A stretch of 64,000 nucleotides of DNA. It comes from Protopterus annectens (lineage: Eukaryota; Chordata; Ceratodontiformes; Protopteridae). Shown one piece after another: positions 9,270 to 19,440 of this stretch. Every line of letters begins with the position of its first letter. Position 1 is the first letter of the stretch. Made by a program: the position numbers and the translations under genes. The notes under the pieces are model-generated. The model was not told the DNA's origin. It made no database searches and was given only the letters and a program-made list of their open reading frames with translations. The stretch spans positions 472,458,552 to 472,522,551 of the forward strand of contig NC_056738.1 in the NCBI RefSeq assembly GCF_019279795.1, in the 5' to 3' direction.

Positions 9270-9975
9270 CTCCTTTCTCCTTAATTTTGGGCTCCATTGC
9301 TCTATCCTGCTGTGGTGTTTTCTGAGTTAGATTTTCTACACTAAATCCTTCACTTTGCAGGTACTCCATAATCTCAGTTTCTATTGCTTTAATTCCTCCA
9401 TTAATAATCCTCTTTTCTACTTATTCTCTTTGTTTTCTTATTTTTTGTACTGTAAAATTGTCCATGTCCAGATGCCTTTGCCTGTATTTTTCTTCAAATA
9501 TCTTTGGTGCTGCTCTTTTTGTATTGACTAGTTTTGCTTTCTCCTTTGCATAAATATTACACCATATTAAATCTCTTTTTCTTTCCCATGTCTATATTTC
9601 TTCTTCAGATGTCTCCTGATCTTCCTGTATCTCCATACTTTGGGGACTCATTCTGTCATGCTGTGATGTACCCTGTGTTAGACTTTCTACACTAAATGCT
9701 TCACTTCCCAAGTATTCCATAACTACTTCTATTTTTTTACCTTCTACTTTACTAATCTTCTGTTCTACGTTCCCTCTTTGTGATCTTATCTTTTTTATTG
9801 TGAACTTTTCCCTATCTGGATGTCTTTGCCTGTATTTCTCTATGAATATTTTTGGGGCTGCCTTTTTGTGTTAATTAATTTGGCTTTCTTCTTTGCATAA
9901 ATATTGTACCATATCAGATCTCTCTTTCCCATGCCCATATTTCTTTTTTATACCTTTCAAAAATCTCTAGATTTT
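9270..9975 (-). repeat. Two ~351 bp tandem repeats coding Myb/trihelix-like domains
   Basis: Copy 1 (about 9270-9620) and copy 2 (about 9621-9975) align along their length with roughly three quarters of bases alike. On the minus strand copy 1 reads TWERKRDLIWCNIYAKEKAK, then KRAAPKIFEEKYRQRH and FTVQKIRKQRE; copy 2 reads VQYLCKEESQ, then KKAAPKIFIEKYRQRHPD and FTIKKIRSQR. Trp-start, Tyr and basic-helix spacing resembles Myb/trihelix DNA-binding repeats known at the N-terminus of RLE-type LINEs. A possible third, EWTTENKKKKYVLLLLCKK, lies upstream at about 10210. One in-frame stop is seen in copy 1. Confidence 0.6.
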
Positions 9976-10582
9976 GTTCTTTATATTTTCACACTTCCTC
10001 AGATGCTTCTTTTTCCAAACAGAAGAAGGTTTCTTGGTCTATATAATGTTTTTCAGAAATATGTTGTATTGATGAACAAAATTTTTTTATTTGAAGTTTC
10101 TGACAGTTTTTTTTTTTTTTTGTGGAGGTATTTTTCTTTCCTCTAATTTCCCTCTTAATCTTTTTTTATATCTTCTGTCTTCTTGCATAATAGTAACAAT
10201 ACATACTTTTTTTTCTTATTCTCAGTAGTCCACTCTATCTTCTGTATGGCTCTTTTTTGGCCTATCAGTTTTTGTGATTTTTGTGGACTATTACTTCCTT
10301 CTACAGCAGGGGGGCATCCTCCCCCTGGGTCTGGCCTAGCCCCATTGTAGGAATGTTTCTGTGTCTTGAGGTTTCTACACTGTCATTTTTTCCAGTCCTG
10401 GCACCAGTACACCTACCAGTATTGGACACTTTTTCATCCTGGGTCTTAGGAAAATGGATCAGTTTGGAGGCTGATCTGTTTTCCACTTAGTCAAATGTGT
10501 TGCTGCCTGTCTTCTACTTCATTGAGCAGGGGACATTGGAAAATACCAATGGAAAAATAGCTGGGTGCACAAGACTCAGGAT

Positions 10583-11350
10583 AAAAACATTCAGTTGGAG
10601 TTGTGCAGAAAGGGGAGGAACAGGAAACTGTGGCAACTCGGATGCAGTCAATGCTGTGGAGTGATAGGCCAGTGAGTTTACTTATGAAAGTGCAAAGAAT
10701 GACACAGGATAAAGATGAAGAGAATGTGGCACAGGAAGATGTTCTGGAACTTTCTATAGAATTCCCACAGGAAATAGAGAACAAAGAATGTGCCCTCAGT
10801 TTAGAAGAAAATGACTTCTCAGAACAATTGCTTGATTTAATAGATTTGGACACACATATTAAGATCAATAAAAGAAATAGAATACAGAAAGTCAATAAAA
10901 GCAAAAAAGTAATAAGGACTGCCCACAGAGATTTATGCAATATAACAAAAGTAAATAGGATATATTACTGTGCAGCTAAGTTAATAACAGATAAAGTCTT
11001 ACCACAAAAACAGAGGGAGAGGAAGGGGAGAAATCAAATGCCATCATGGAATTATCAAATATAGAAAATGGGAACAGATCAACACAAATAATCAGAAAGA
11101 TATATGTGATAAAATCAGTGTGCTGTATCAGAACAGATCAGGAACTATCGTGCACTATCTCAAATGATAAATGAAAAATATCAGCACAGCCAGAAAACTT
11201 TCGAAGATTCACAGATAAATATAAAGGAAAGCAATTTATTAATGACCCAACCCAAAAAGTTTTATAGAGAACTGGGAAACAAGGCAAAAGGAATTGGAGC
11301 ACTCCAAAAAGAGAAGAAATAGATACATTCTGGAGAAATATCTATGAAGA
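10583..11350 (+). repeat. Inverted repeat arm 2 (R2/R4-like LINE)
   Basis: Partner of 8393-9204. It continues on the plus strand into the RT of copy A. Copy A has a 30 bp in-frame deletion relative to arm 1. Confidence 0.85.
10603..11064 (+). pseudogene. R2/R4-like LINE copy A, pre-RT segment
   Basis: 153-codon open frame, MQKGEEQETVATRMQSM onwards, with the same acidic then basic composition as 8690-9085. It ends with NQMPSWNYQI and a stop; text beyond (ENGNRSTQIIRKIYVIK) continues the family protein, so the TAG at 11062-11064 is a nonsense change rather than a natural terminus. The ATG is not the original start, because the N-terminal domains are missing. Confidence 0.65.
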
Positions 11351-12960
11351 GCCTGTGGAACATAACAAAGACTCTAAATGCATAGAAGAAGTAAAAGAAA
11401 GAACAGGAAATTCAAATATACAGGATATGAAATGGGATGAAGTAACGGCCAGAGAGATTGAAGCAAAATTAAGAAAAGCTCCTAAATGGAAACCCCAGGC
11501 CCAGATGCAGTAGCTAACGTCTGGCTAAAAGTATCTTTACATGAAGATTTAGCCATAAGCAAGAACTATTTATATGCTCACCCTGAACAGACACCAACCT
11601 GGTTAACAACAGGAAAACCAATGCTACTACTTAAGAGTGACCCTGCAAGCTACCCTAAAAACTATAGATCAATAACTTGCTTTCCAATGATGTCTAAACT
11701 ATAGACTGGAATTGATGCTGACAGAGTTTATAGTCATTTAGAAAAAAACCTTAATCTCGGCAGTAGAACAAAAGGGTAATAAAAGAAAGTCATATGGAAC
11801 AAAGGATCATTTGTTGCTAAAGTCATAATGGAGAACTGTTAAAAGGGGAAGAATCTAAGTATGGCATGGATAAACTACAAAAAAGCATTTGACAGTATTC
11901 TACATGCATGGATAAAAGCGTGCTTAAAAATGTATAAGATACATACTACACTTACCGATTACATTACAGCGACCATGAAACAGTGACAAACCACTTTGCA
12001 GCTAAGCCATGATAAGGGGCAAAGTATTATTCCAGGGTTAAAAATTTAAATTGGGATATTCCAGGGTGACTTTCTGTCATCGCTGCTTTTTTGTCTTGAC
12101 CTTGACCCATTAAGTTGCCTACTTAACAGATTAGGTCATGGTTACAATTTGGCTTCCAGAAAACAACAAAGTGTAAAGACTTCTCATCTTCTTTTTACAG
12201 ATGATTTAAAACAATATAGTTAATCACATGAGGAACTGAATGCACAACTGCAACTGGTCAAAACTTTTTCAGATGCTATAAGAATGTCATTTGGTCTTGA
12301 TAAATGTGAAAAAGCAACCTTTAAAGCAGGAAAGCTGCAGCACCAAGAAAACATCAATTTGGGACAAGAATGCGATATAAAAGAACTTGAGCAAAAGGGA
12401 GTCTATAAATATTTGGGAACTGATGAATGATGAACAATAAAACATGACCAAATGTGAATAAAACTTAGTAAGGAATATCTTTGAAGACTTAAATTACTAC
12501 TGAAAACATCATTGGCATCTATGAACAAAGCCCAAGCTAAAAACCAATTTGCTCTTCCTGTCCTAACTTACAGTTTTGGAGTGATTGACTGGCCCTAAAA
12601 GGTATTGGATATGTTAGACAGGAAAACAAGAAGGATGCTTCATGCTTATCAAATGATTTATAAAAATCAGTGTATACCAAGATTATATATTCCCCATTCT
12701 GAAGGAGGTAAGGGCATCCTTGAAACTGATTACATGTATAGATCTGCAGTTGTTGGACTGCATACATATCTGCTGACCTCACAAGACCCAAATGTAGTGA
12801 AAGTTTTGAAACATGAGGAGATTAAGTCTAAGATGACTTCCCTGCTTATTCTAGCAGAAGCATATCTGCATCAAGCTGGAATGGAAATCCAACCAGAAGT
12901 AGATAAAAATGAGGCAACTGAATGTGCCAAAAAACAAAACGAAAGAATATAAGGTGAAGG
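11068..12960 (+). pseudogene. R2/R4-like LINE copy A, reverse transcriptase
   Basis: Broken RT readable across frames: INDPTQKVL, WDEVTAREIEAKLRKAPKWK (motif 0-1), PTWLTTGKPMLLLKSD then YPKNYRSITCFPMMSKL (motif 2), HGINYKKAFDSILHAWIKA (motif A, where the family Asp before Tyr is Asn), LCLDLDPLS region, LLFTDDLKQYS (motif C, both Asp present), FGLDKCEKATFKAGKL, IKELEQKGVYKYLG and the thumb frame 12605-12952 (MDMLDRKTRRMLHAYQMIYK, then YIPHSEGGKGILE). Numerous stops separate these. The domain order and the SEGGKG text match RLE-encoding LINE proteins. Confidence 0.75.
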
Positions 12961-13036
12961 ATCAGATGAGAAGGTAAGAAATGTGGAAAATGTATACATA
13001 TAATTGCAAGTATAGAAAACTGTTGTTTTTACCAGA

Positions 13037-13677
13037 GTGGTGATTCATCATTGTGATGTAGCAGAAATTCCCTGAGGCTTCAAGAGCAGACTAAGTGTTT
13101 TTTTTAACCTTCATTTCATTGAATTGTACTTCCTAATGTTTATACTTGTGCTATATTGCTAATCTACTACATGTTGCTCTGTTATAAAGATTTTTTTACT
13201 GTTTCACTGAATTCTTCTACTGTTTTATACTGCTTTGACTGTATTTTCATTACCAAATAGTGTTTCATTACTGTAACTGCATTTTACTGAATTGCTTAAC
13301 TGTAAACTGTTTTTTTTTCATATTGAGAATTATCTTTTCTGTTTGTGAGAGCTCTATCTGTGTTTTTCTGTACATTTTCTGGGAGTTTTCTGTGTTCTAG
13401 TCAAGTAGCATGGTCTAGGTACAGGTTTGCTGTATCCAGACCTGGTTGTTTTGCTTGCTGAGTTTCCTGGCAGCCGTCTTGTGCTGGTCGAAGCCTGCTT
13501 TCTCTGTTAATGAGAGTACCAGGGCTGCCAGACCTTCTGTAGCACAAGTGATTGGTTGAATGCGCAGGGGGCTAGGAGGGTTGGGTAGTAATCTGAGTTT
13601 CTAGGTTCTTCCATCTTTTCTGGTATTTAAACCCTGTGTTTGCAGGGGGCTGTGCTTTTTTTTTGCCAGGCTGAGGA
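13037..13677 (+). repeat. CR1-B 5' unit 1 (641 bp)
   Basis: Starts GTGGTGATTCATCATTGTG and ends just after TATTTAAACCCTGTGTTTG (TATA-like at 13624) and a T-run. T-rich centre with a repeated ACTGTTT/ACTGAAT theme. First and longest unit; its left edge abuts R2/R4-like LINE sequence. Confidence 0.85.
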
Positions 13678-14308
13678 GTGGTGATTCATCATTGTGATGT
13701 AGCAGAAATTCCCTTAGGCTCCAAGAGCAGAGTAAATGTTTTTTTACACTTATTTCATTAAATTGCACTGACTAACACTTATGATTGTGCTATACAGCTA
13801 GTCTACTACATTTTGTATAAAGCTTTTTTTACTGTTTCACTGCATTCTTGTACTGTTTAATACTGTTTTAATTGTATATTCTTTAATAAGTAGTGTTTCA
13901 TTACTTTAACTGAATTATTACTGAATTACTTAACTGAAAACTGCTTTTTTTCAAAACGAGAGTTGTCTTTTCTGTTTGTGAGTGCTCTATCTGTGCTTTT
14001 TCTGTGCTTTTTTTGGGAGTTTTTTCTGTTCTAGTCAAGTAGCATAGTCTGGATACAGTTTTGTTCCATCCAGGCCTGGTTGTTTTGCTTACTGAGTTTC
14101 CTGGCAGCCATAGTGTGCTGGTAGGGGCCTGCCTTCTCTGTTAGTGAGAGTAACAGGGCTGCCTGACCTTCTTTAGCAAGAGTGATTAGTTGAAAGTGGA
14201 GGGGCTAGCAGGACTGGGAGTAATCTGAGCTTCTCGATTCTTCCATCTTTTCTGGTATTGAAGCCCTGTGTTTGCAAGGGTCTGTGGTTGTTTTCGCCAG
14301 GCTGAGGA
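13678..14308 (+). repeat. CR1-B 5' unit 2 (631 bp)
   Basis: Same unit as 13037-13677, clearly diverged. The TATA-like site is altered to TATTGAAG (about 14256). Confidence 0.85.
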
Positions 14309-14826
14309 GTGGTGATTCATCACTGTGATGTAGCAGAAATTCCCTGAGGCTCTAAGAGCAGAATAAGTGTTTCTTTTACATTTATTTCATGGAATTGCAC
14401 TTCCTAACGTTTATAGTTGTGCTATATAGCTAATCTACTACAGTTTGAACCGTTATAAAGCTTGTTTTACTGTTTTACTGAATTCTTGTACTGTTTTATA
14501 CTGTTTTAACTGTATTTTCATTACCAAATAGTGTTTCATTACTGTAACTGCATTTTACTGAATAGCTTAACTGTAAACTGCTTTTTTTCATACTGAGAGT
14601 TGTCTTTTCTGTTTATGAGTGCTCTATCTGTGCTTTTCTGTGCATTTTCTGGCAGCCATCTTGTGCTGGTAGAGGCCTGCCTTCTCTGTTAGTGAGAGTA
14701 ACAGGGTTGCCTGACCTACTCTAGCATGAGTGATTGGTTGAAAGTGCAGGGGCTAGCAGGATTGGGTGGTAATTTGAGCCTCTAGATTCTTCCATTTCTT
14801 CTGGTATTTAAACCCTGTGTTTGCAC
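14309..14826 (+). repeat. CR1-B 5' unit 3, next to the ORF1 region
   Basis: Same unit with about 98 bp missing near 14650. It ends in CTGGTATTTAAACCCTGTGT (TATTTAAA at 14805-14812) and passes directly into unique 5' leader sequence of the CR1 body at about 14827. Confidence 0.85.
14805..14812 (+). promoter_or_regulatory. TATA-like box in the proximal CR1-B 5' unit
   Basis: TATTTAAA about 250 bp upstream of the first ORF1 zinc residues, conserved exactly in unit 1 (13624-13631). The role as a promoter is inferred from position and repetition only. Confidence 0.3.
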
Positions 14827-15060
14827 ATTGCGCACCACTGCTGCTCTGATTTAACCCATTGCAAGGTATTCCAGCTTCAAATTTTCCCTTACTAGCACTC
14901 ACTCGATCCTGAAGTAGTGAAGCTTCTTTACAGCCTCTGTACAAACACAAGCTACCAGTACCCATCTCAGATCTTTCCACCTTCTCCCCCTTAGCACATC
15001 CCCCTCACCGATTCTGACAAATATGGACAGTTTCCTATAGTTTCTCCTGCCAGTCTGGTT

Positions 15061-15934
15061 GATATGGGCATCCTGAGTGAGTGTAGCAACTGTCTCATGC
15101 ACACAGACAGCCCTCTCTTACTACCACTTAGAAAAACAATTTGTGAGAGATGCAATTACATTAAAAACCTGGAGTCTATGCTCTCTCCCTCATAAGCCAG
15201 TATACCTGACACTGTAAAGATTGTCTGCACAAACACCACACCTCAAACATCACCCACACCAACACAACACACACCCACATATGCAGAGGTTCTTATCAGA
15301 AACATACCTAAACAAAAGAGACCTCCGAGACAAAAACACATGCAAACTCCACAGCATACCATACAACACACCATACATAGTCCACATGCCTGCTTCACCA
15401 AAAACCCAATATATTAATCATAGGAGACTCCATTGTGAGACAGATGGATGTGCCCCTCACCAGGCTGGATAAGGAGAAAGTCACGGTAAGTTGTTTGCCA
15501 GTTGCTAGAATCTGCCACATCACCCACGCACTCAAGTCCCTCAACAAGTACTGCTATGACTCTGTCATAGTACATGTTGGTGGGTATGACTTGAGACATA
15601 CCTCTCTGGACTATATGAAGAGAGACATAATCGAGCTCACTGAATATGTGTTCCAGGCAGGTATGTCACTGTTCACAAACAGCATTCTACCATCACCCAG
15701 AATGATGCCTCAATACAAACAAAAATGATTAATTTTACCAATTGGCTTAGTTTCTGGTGTCATTCTAAGGGGATCCAGTACCTGTTGGCCTGGGAAGACA
15801 TGACTGACAGCCACAATGCAATACTTTGCCAGAAATGGCCTGGATCTGTCTCCCTTGAGCTTCAGGCTCCTGGCAAAGGATCTTGCCTCCTCCATAGTGT
15901 CTTTTTAGGCAATGTCTTGAGGTCAAAACTACCA
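15061..15934 (+). pseudogene. CR1-B ORF1: zinc motif plus SGNH esterase
   Basis: ORF1 of CR1 LINEs encodes an RNA-binding/esterase protein. From 15061 one frame reads ECSNCLMH then TICERCNYIKNLESML, a C-x2-C...C-x2-C zinc-binding pattern followed by a short helical stretch and a Pro/Thr-rich linker. From about 15417 comes the esterase: IIGDSIVRQMDVPLTRLDK (block I, catalytic Ser), LPVARICHITHAL (block II), VIVHVGGYDLRHTS (block III, where GVND has become GGYD) and FARNGLDLSPLSFRLLAKDL (block V, where Asp-x-x-His has become Asn-x-x-Asp). The last two changes would abolish activity. Stops split the frame. It ends at TGA about 15938, overlapping the EN frame start. Confidence 0.75.
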
Positions 15935-15936
15935 AC

Positions 15937-16668
15937 ATGAGAGTCTCATCTAACAGCAATTTAAAGGTCATGCTGCTGAACTCTAGCAGACTCAACATGA
16001 AACTGCACTCATTGCAAGTATTCTTAACCCTGGAAGATGCTGACATTTTTGCAGTCACAGAAACCTGGTTCAAAGCTGCTGAGAGCACCCCAGCCTTACC
16101 TGGTTACTCATCCTATCCTACATATAGACTGCAAACCGAGGGCAGCAAAGCCAAAGGAGGTGGTGTTTCAATATATATTAAAGATGTACAGACCTCCAGA
16201 CTGGTCAAAGAGCATGATGCACAGGAGATGCTCCAGGTGCAGTTAACAGTTGACAAGACCCCTGTTTAAATCATAGTTAGCTACAGGCCCTGAACTTTGA
16301 CTCAGGATGCCCATGCCACCTATCTGGACCTCCTCAGATCTATTAAGATTCTATCCTACACCCTGATCCAGGGTGATTTTAACTATCCAACCATTGATTG
16401 GAAGAACTACTTAAGCCAGAACACAAATGCTCAAAGATTCCTTAACTTTGTCAATGCCAATGCCTTGAACAAGCTGGTTGACATGCCCACAGGAGGTGAC
16501 AACATCTTGGACTTGGTACTAACCAACATAGGAAACCACTGCAGCATCCCTGCAGTATTATTGATCCAACCAGAAAGTGATCATCTTCAAAGTCACCATC
16601 TCCCCTTACCACCCCCCCAACTAGGGTTAAACAAAAAAACTTCTCCAAAGCTGATTACAACCTCCTGA
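15937..16668 (+). pseudogene. CR1-B APE-like endonuclease
   Basis: Frame 15937-16269 starts MRVSSNSNLKVMLLNSSRL and contains ADIFAVTETWFKAAES (catalytic Glu) and GGGVSIYIK; after a stop at about 16267, frame 16297-16668 contains LIQGDFNYPTIDWKNY and NILDLVLTNIGNHC. The terminal Ser-Asp-His is reduced to ESDH in a shifted context (about 16575). Same family as CR1-A, with the same text at most motifs. The ATG at 15937 overlaps the ORF1 stop, a close ORF1-ORF2 arrangement typical for CR1. Confidence 0.8.
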
Positions 16669-18470
16669 GAGAAGGTCTAAACAGCTTCACAGCCCTCTCA
16701 CCAAGAGAAGGAACTGGCACTAATGTACAAACCTACATCTAAGTACTCTACGGCCATTTGTATAAATGCATGGATTCAGCAATACCTGACAGGACAGAAT
16801 CCTCCTCCTCAAGGAAGAGTAAACCTGTCTGGTGGACATCAGTTAGAAATCAACTCCACAACAAAAGGAAAAAAATTGCTGTCCAGGACCAAGAAGGAAC
16901 AGGTGCCAAATTGGAAGCAATCTCTCCTTGGCCTAAACAGGCAAATAAGGGTATTAGTGAAGTCCTCCAAAGCTAACTTCGAGTCCAGATTGGCCACATC
17001 TACTAAAGACAATCATAAGGCCTTCTTCACATATGTCCACAATCTAAGGGGAAACACCCAAGTCTTCTCAAAACTGATGGTCAAGGACACCATGTACACA
17101 AATGCTGTGGATATAGCCAACCTGCTGGCAGACAGGTTCAGTCAAAACTTCACCCTTTTGCCCCTCCATCAGTAATCCAGAATATCCCCAGCACCCACCC
17201 CCCACCGCTTATCTCTAGGGAACAAGTCATTACCACCCTCTCTAAGGCTAAAAACACAGCTTCCATGGGACCTTATAACATCCCAGGCTGCATCCTGCAT
17301 CAACTCAGGCAGGGGCTTGCAGCACCACTAGGCACCCTATTCAACCTAAGCCTGAGTATCAGTTTTCTCCCAGCTGTGTGGAGGATGGACACTGTCATCC
17401 CCTCTGCACAAAAGTGGAGTGTCCAGCAATCCAGGCAATTATAGACCCATCAGCCTAACCAACCATTATTTGCAAGACCGTGGAATGCATTATCATGGAC
17501 CACATTAACAAGGACATTGGCAACCTCCAAAAGCTTGATTCCACACAGTTTGGTTTTGTCAAAGGGAGTTCATGCCTGTTAAATTTGGTAGACTTCTTTG
17601 AGTCAGTCACCAAAGCCATGGAAGAGGGGAAGACAGTGCACACCACCTACCTTGCCCTGGCCAAAGCCTTTGACACAATTCCCCACTTAGGCATAATAGA
17701 TGAACTATCCCAGCCTGGCATAAATCCATATGTGACCATATGGGTAGCTAACTGGCTCAGTGATAGAACTCACACAGTCAAAATAGGGGAACTATCTCTC
17801 AAGTAATAGACCCGTAATAAACGGCGTACCCCAGGGATCAGTCTTGGGGTCCCTGCTGTTTGGGATATACTTCTGCCAGGTACAAGCCAAAACCAGAGGT
17901 CTATGGCTGACTAGAGTTGCAGATTATTGCAAGCTGGGTGTTGTCATCAACTCCCCTAGTGATGTATACATAGTACAGGAGGGTCTCACCTAGGCTAATA
18001 GCAGAAACATGGCCTCAAACTAAATGCCAAAAATGCATCATCATCCCCCTTGGGGAAAGTGACATCTCCACAAATTATCACATTAATAAGAATGTCCTAA
18101 GCACGCAAGCAGTTGTGAGGGACTTGAGCACCCAGTTTGACAGCAGTCTAACTTTTTACCACCATGTTGCCTCCATTGTACAGAGAGCTTTTTACATGGC
18201 TCACCTCATTAGTAAGGATATTTCTTCCAGGAACAAGGAAGTCATAACTTCCCTATATTCCTCCCTTTTCAGGCACATCATTGAGTATAATGCCCCTTTC
18301 GTCATGTACCTCACAAAGCACAAGCAGCAGCTGGAGAGACCACAGAGGCTCCTGGCCAGGTGAATCCAGGGCTTCAAAAATCTATCCTACATGGACAGAC
18401 TAAAAGCTCTGTCCCACTACTCCATCTCATACAGACTCCTCAGAGGTGATCTATGTCTGGCATAGAGAGC
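16669..18470 (+). pseudogene. CR1-B reverse transcriptase
   Basis: Readable in pieces: linker SKPVWWTS (about 16820), NAVDIANLLADRFSQNFTLL (17100), TASMGPYNIPGC (about 17255), FGFVKGSSCLLNLVDFFE (17540), YLALAKAFDTIPH (motif A, where the catalytic Asp is Ala), GVPQGSVLGSLLFGIYF (about 17825), VADYCKLG (motif C, where the second Asp is Tyr) and the thumb frame 18115-18363 (LSTQFDSSLTFYHHV, then IIEYNAPFVMYLTKH). Two catalytic Asp losses plus many stops make it non-functional. It is more decayed than CR1-C. Confidence 0.85.
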
Positions 18471-18711
18471 AATCTCTCACCCCACCTTAATGAAATTGTT
18501 GCATATTCACAAGCCTCTTTAAGTGGAACCTGGATGACTGGATGGGAAATAGAAAATACACCCCTGAGATTCCACCTGTGTCCCTGGTGGACAGGGGCAT
18601 CACTTGCTGACTTGTGGGAACATGGGCTAATTTATTGGCTAGGCTTATAAGGGGCTCTCGGTCAGTAGCCTGGTAACTTACTATGATCCTATAAGCCTGT
18701 AAACAACCTCA

Positions 18712-19440
18712 TGTTGATCAGGATCGAATGCAAGAATGGTTAAGGAGAGGTGAATTTAAACCAAAAGACAAAAGGTTAATATTGGTGGCTCAAGATAGTG
18801 AACTACATAACCGCTGGTTTACAAAGTCCATTGAACATGTGGGAGAAACAGACAAATGTAGGTTTTGTAAAACAGATTTGGAAACAGTCTCACATCTTGT
18901 TGCTGGTTGTGATATACTAATGGCAGAAGGACTGCACACTGAAAGGCATAGTGAAGTGACAAGACTGCTGCACTGGAGATTGTGCAAACATTATAATATT
19001 GAGGTAGTTGTAAAATACTGGAAACATGAGCCACAAAGCATCATAGAAAATTATGGTTTATATCACATGGGATCATCCATTATCAACAGTTCAAAAAACA
19101 GATGTGAGAAAACCAGATATAGTAGTCCATGAAAAGAAGACAAAAGTAGCATTGATCATTGAAATTGCTACAGCCACTGACTACAGTGTCTTAGATACAG
19201 AGAGATACAAAGTCATAAAATATCAGGATTTGGAGGCAGAAGTGAGGGCAAGAAAGATACTCAGACACTTCCAGTAGTAGTAGTAGTAGTAGGAGCAAAA
19301 GGTCTTATAAAAAAGAATTTGCATTCATACTTAGATATGTTACTGATACATGTAACCCCATATGAACTGCAGAAGGAGTCAGTACTGGGCACATTGCAGG
19401 TGTTGTGAAGAGCACTTCTGACTAACATCAAAGGTTGAAA
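18712..19440 (+). pseudogene. R2/R4-like LINE copy A, zinc motif and restriction-like endonuclease
   Basis: Frame 18728-19132 holds a CCHC motif, CRFCKTDLETVSHLVAGC (C-x2-C-x8-H-x4-C), as found just before the nuclease in R2-type proteins. After a frame change, 19053-19277 reads RKPDIVVHEKKTKVALIIEI, carrying the Pro-Asp and downstream acidic residue of the restriction-like fold, then DTERYKVIKYQDLEAEV. A GTA trinucleotide run at 19275-19294 shifts the frame again; the remaining tail GAKGLIKKNLHSYLDML is the family C-terminus, ending near 19435. Confidence 0.8.

Larger units (their letters stand above)
8393..10490 (-). mobile_element. R2/R4-like LINE, copy B: 5' half, minus strand
   Basis: Minus-strand copy of the N-terminal half of a LINE whose C-terminal half is on the plus strand at 10583-19440. 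It reads from a possible N-terminal segment (about 10490) through two tandem DNA-binding-like repeats (about 9975-9270) and the acidic-to-basic region (9085-8690) to the pre-RT text, stopping at the chimeric junction near 8393. The part 8393-9204 is an inverted duplicate of 10583-11350. It contains no RT motifs. Confidence 0.7.
13022..18705 (+). mobile_element. CR1-B: CR1-like LINE with tandem 5' units
   Basis: 5.7 kb insertion inside the R2/R4-like RT-to-endonuclease region. It holds three tandem ~640 bp units (13037-14826), ORF1 (zinc motif plus esterase, about 15061-15934), EN and RT (15937-18470) and a 3' tail with CCTATAAGCC at about 18690. Host LINE coding text resumes directly on both sides, so all of it, including the 5' units, was delivered as one element or was added at this site. 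No clear target duplication is visible. Stops and lost catalytic residues show it is dead. Confidence 0.8.
10583..19440 (+). mobile_element. R2/R4-like (restriction-like endonuclease) LINE, copy A, split by CR1-B
   Basis: Plus-strand LINE lacking its N-terminal domains. It reads pre-RT (10603-11064), RT (about 11070-12960) and, after a 5.7 kb CR1-B insertion, a zinc motif and restriction-like endonuclease (18712-19440). RT text just before the insertion (CKYRKLL) and just after it (HVDQDRMQEWLRRGEFKP) are consecutive parts of the family's C-terminal region. Many stops show it is old. R2-clade elements insert site-specifically in rRNA genes; no rDNA flanks are visible here, so a non-specific relative is more likely. 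Confidence 0.75.

Noticed and set aside
10301..10486. 61-codon minus-strand frame as an independent gene
   Set aside because: Low-complexity content; better explained as the possible N-terminal end of R2/R4-like LINE copy B.
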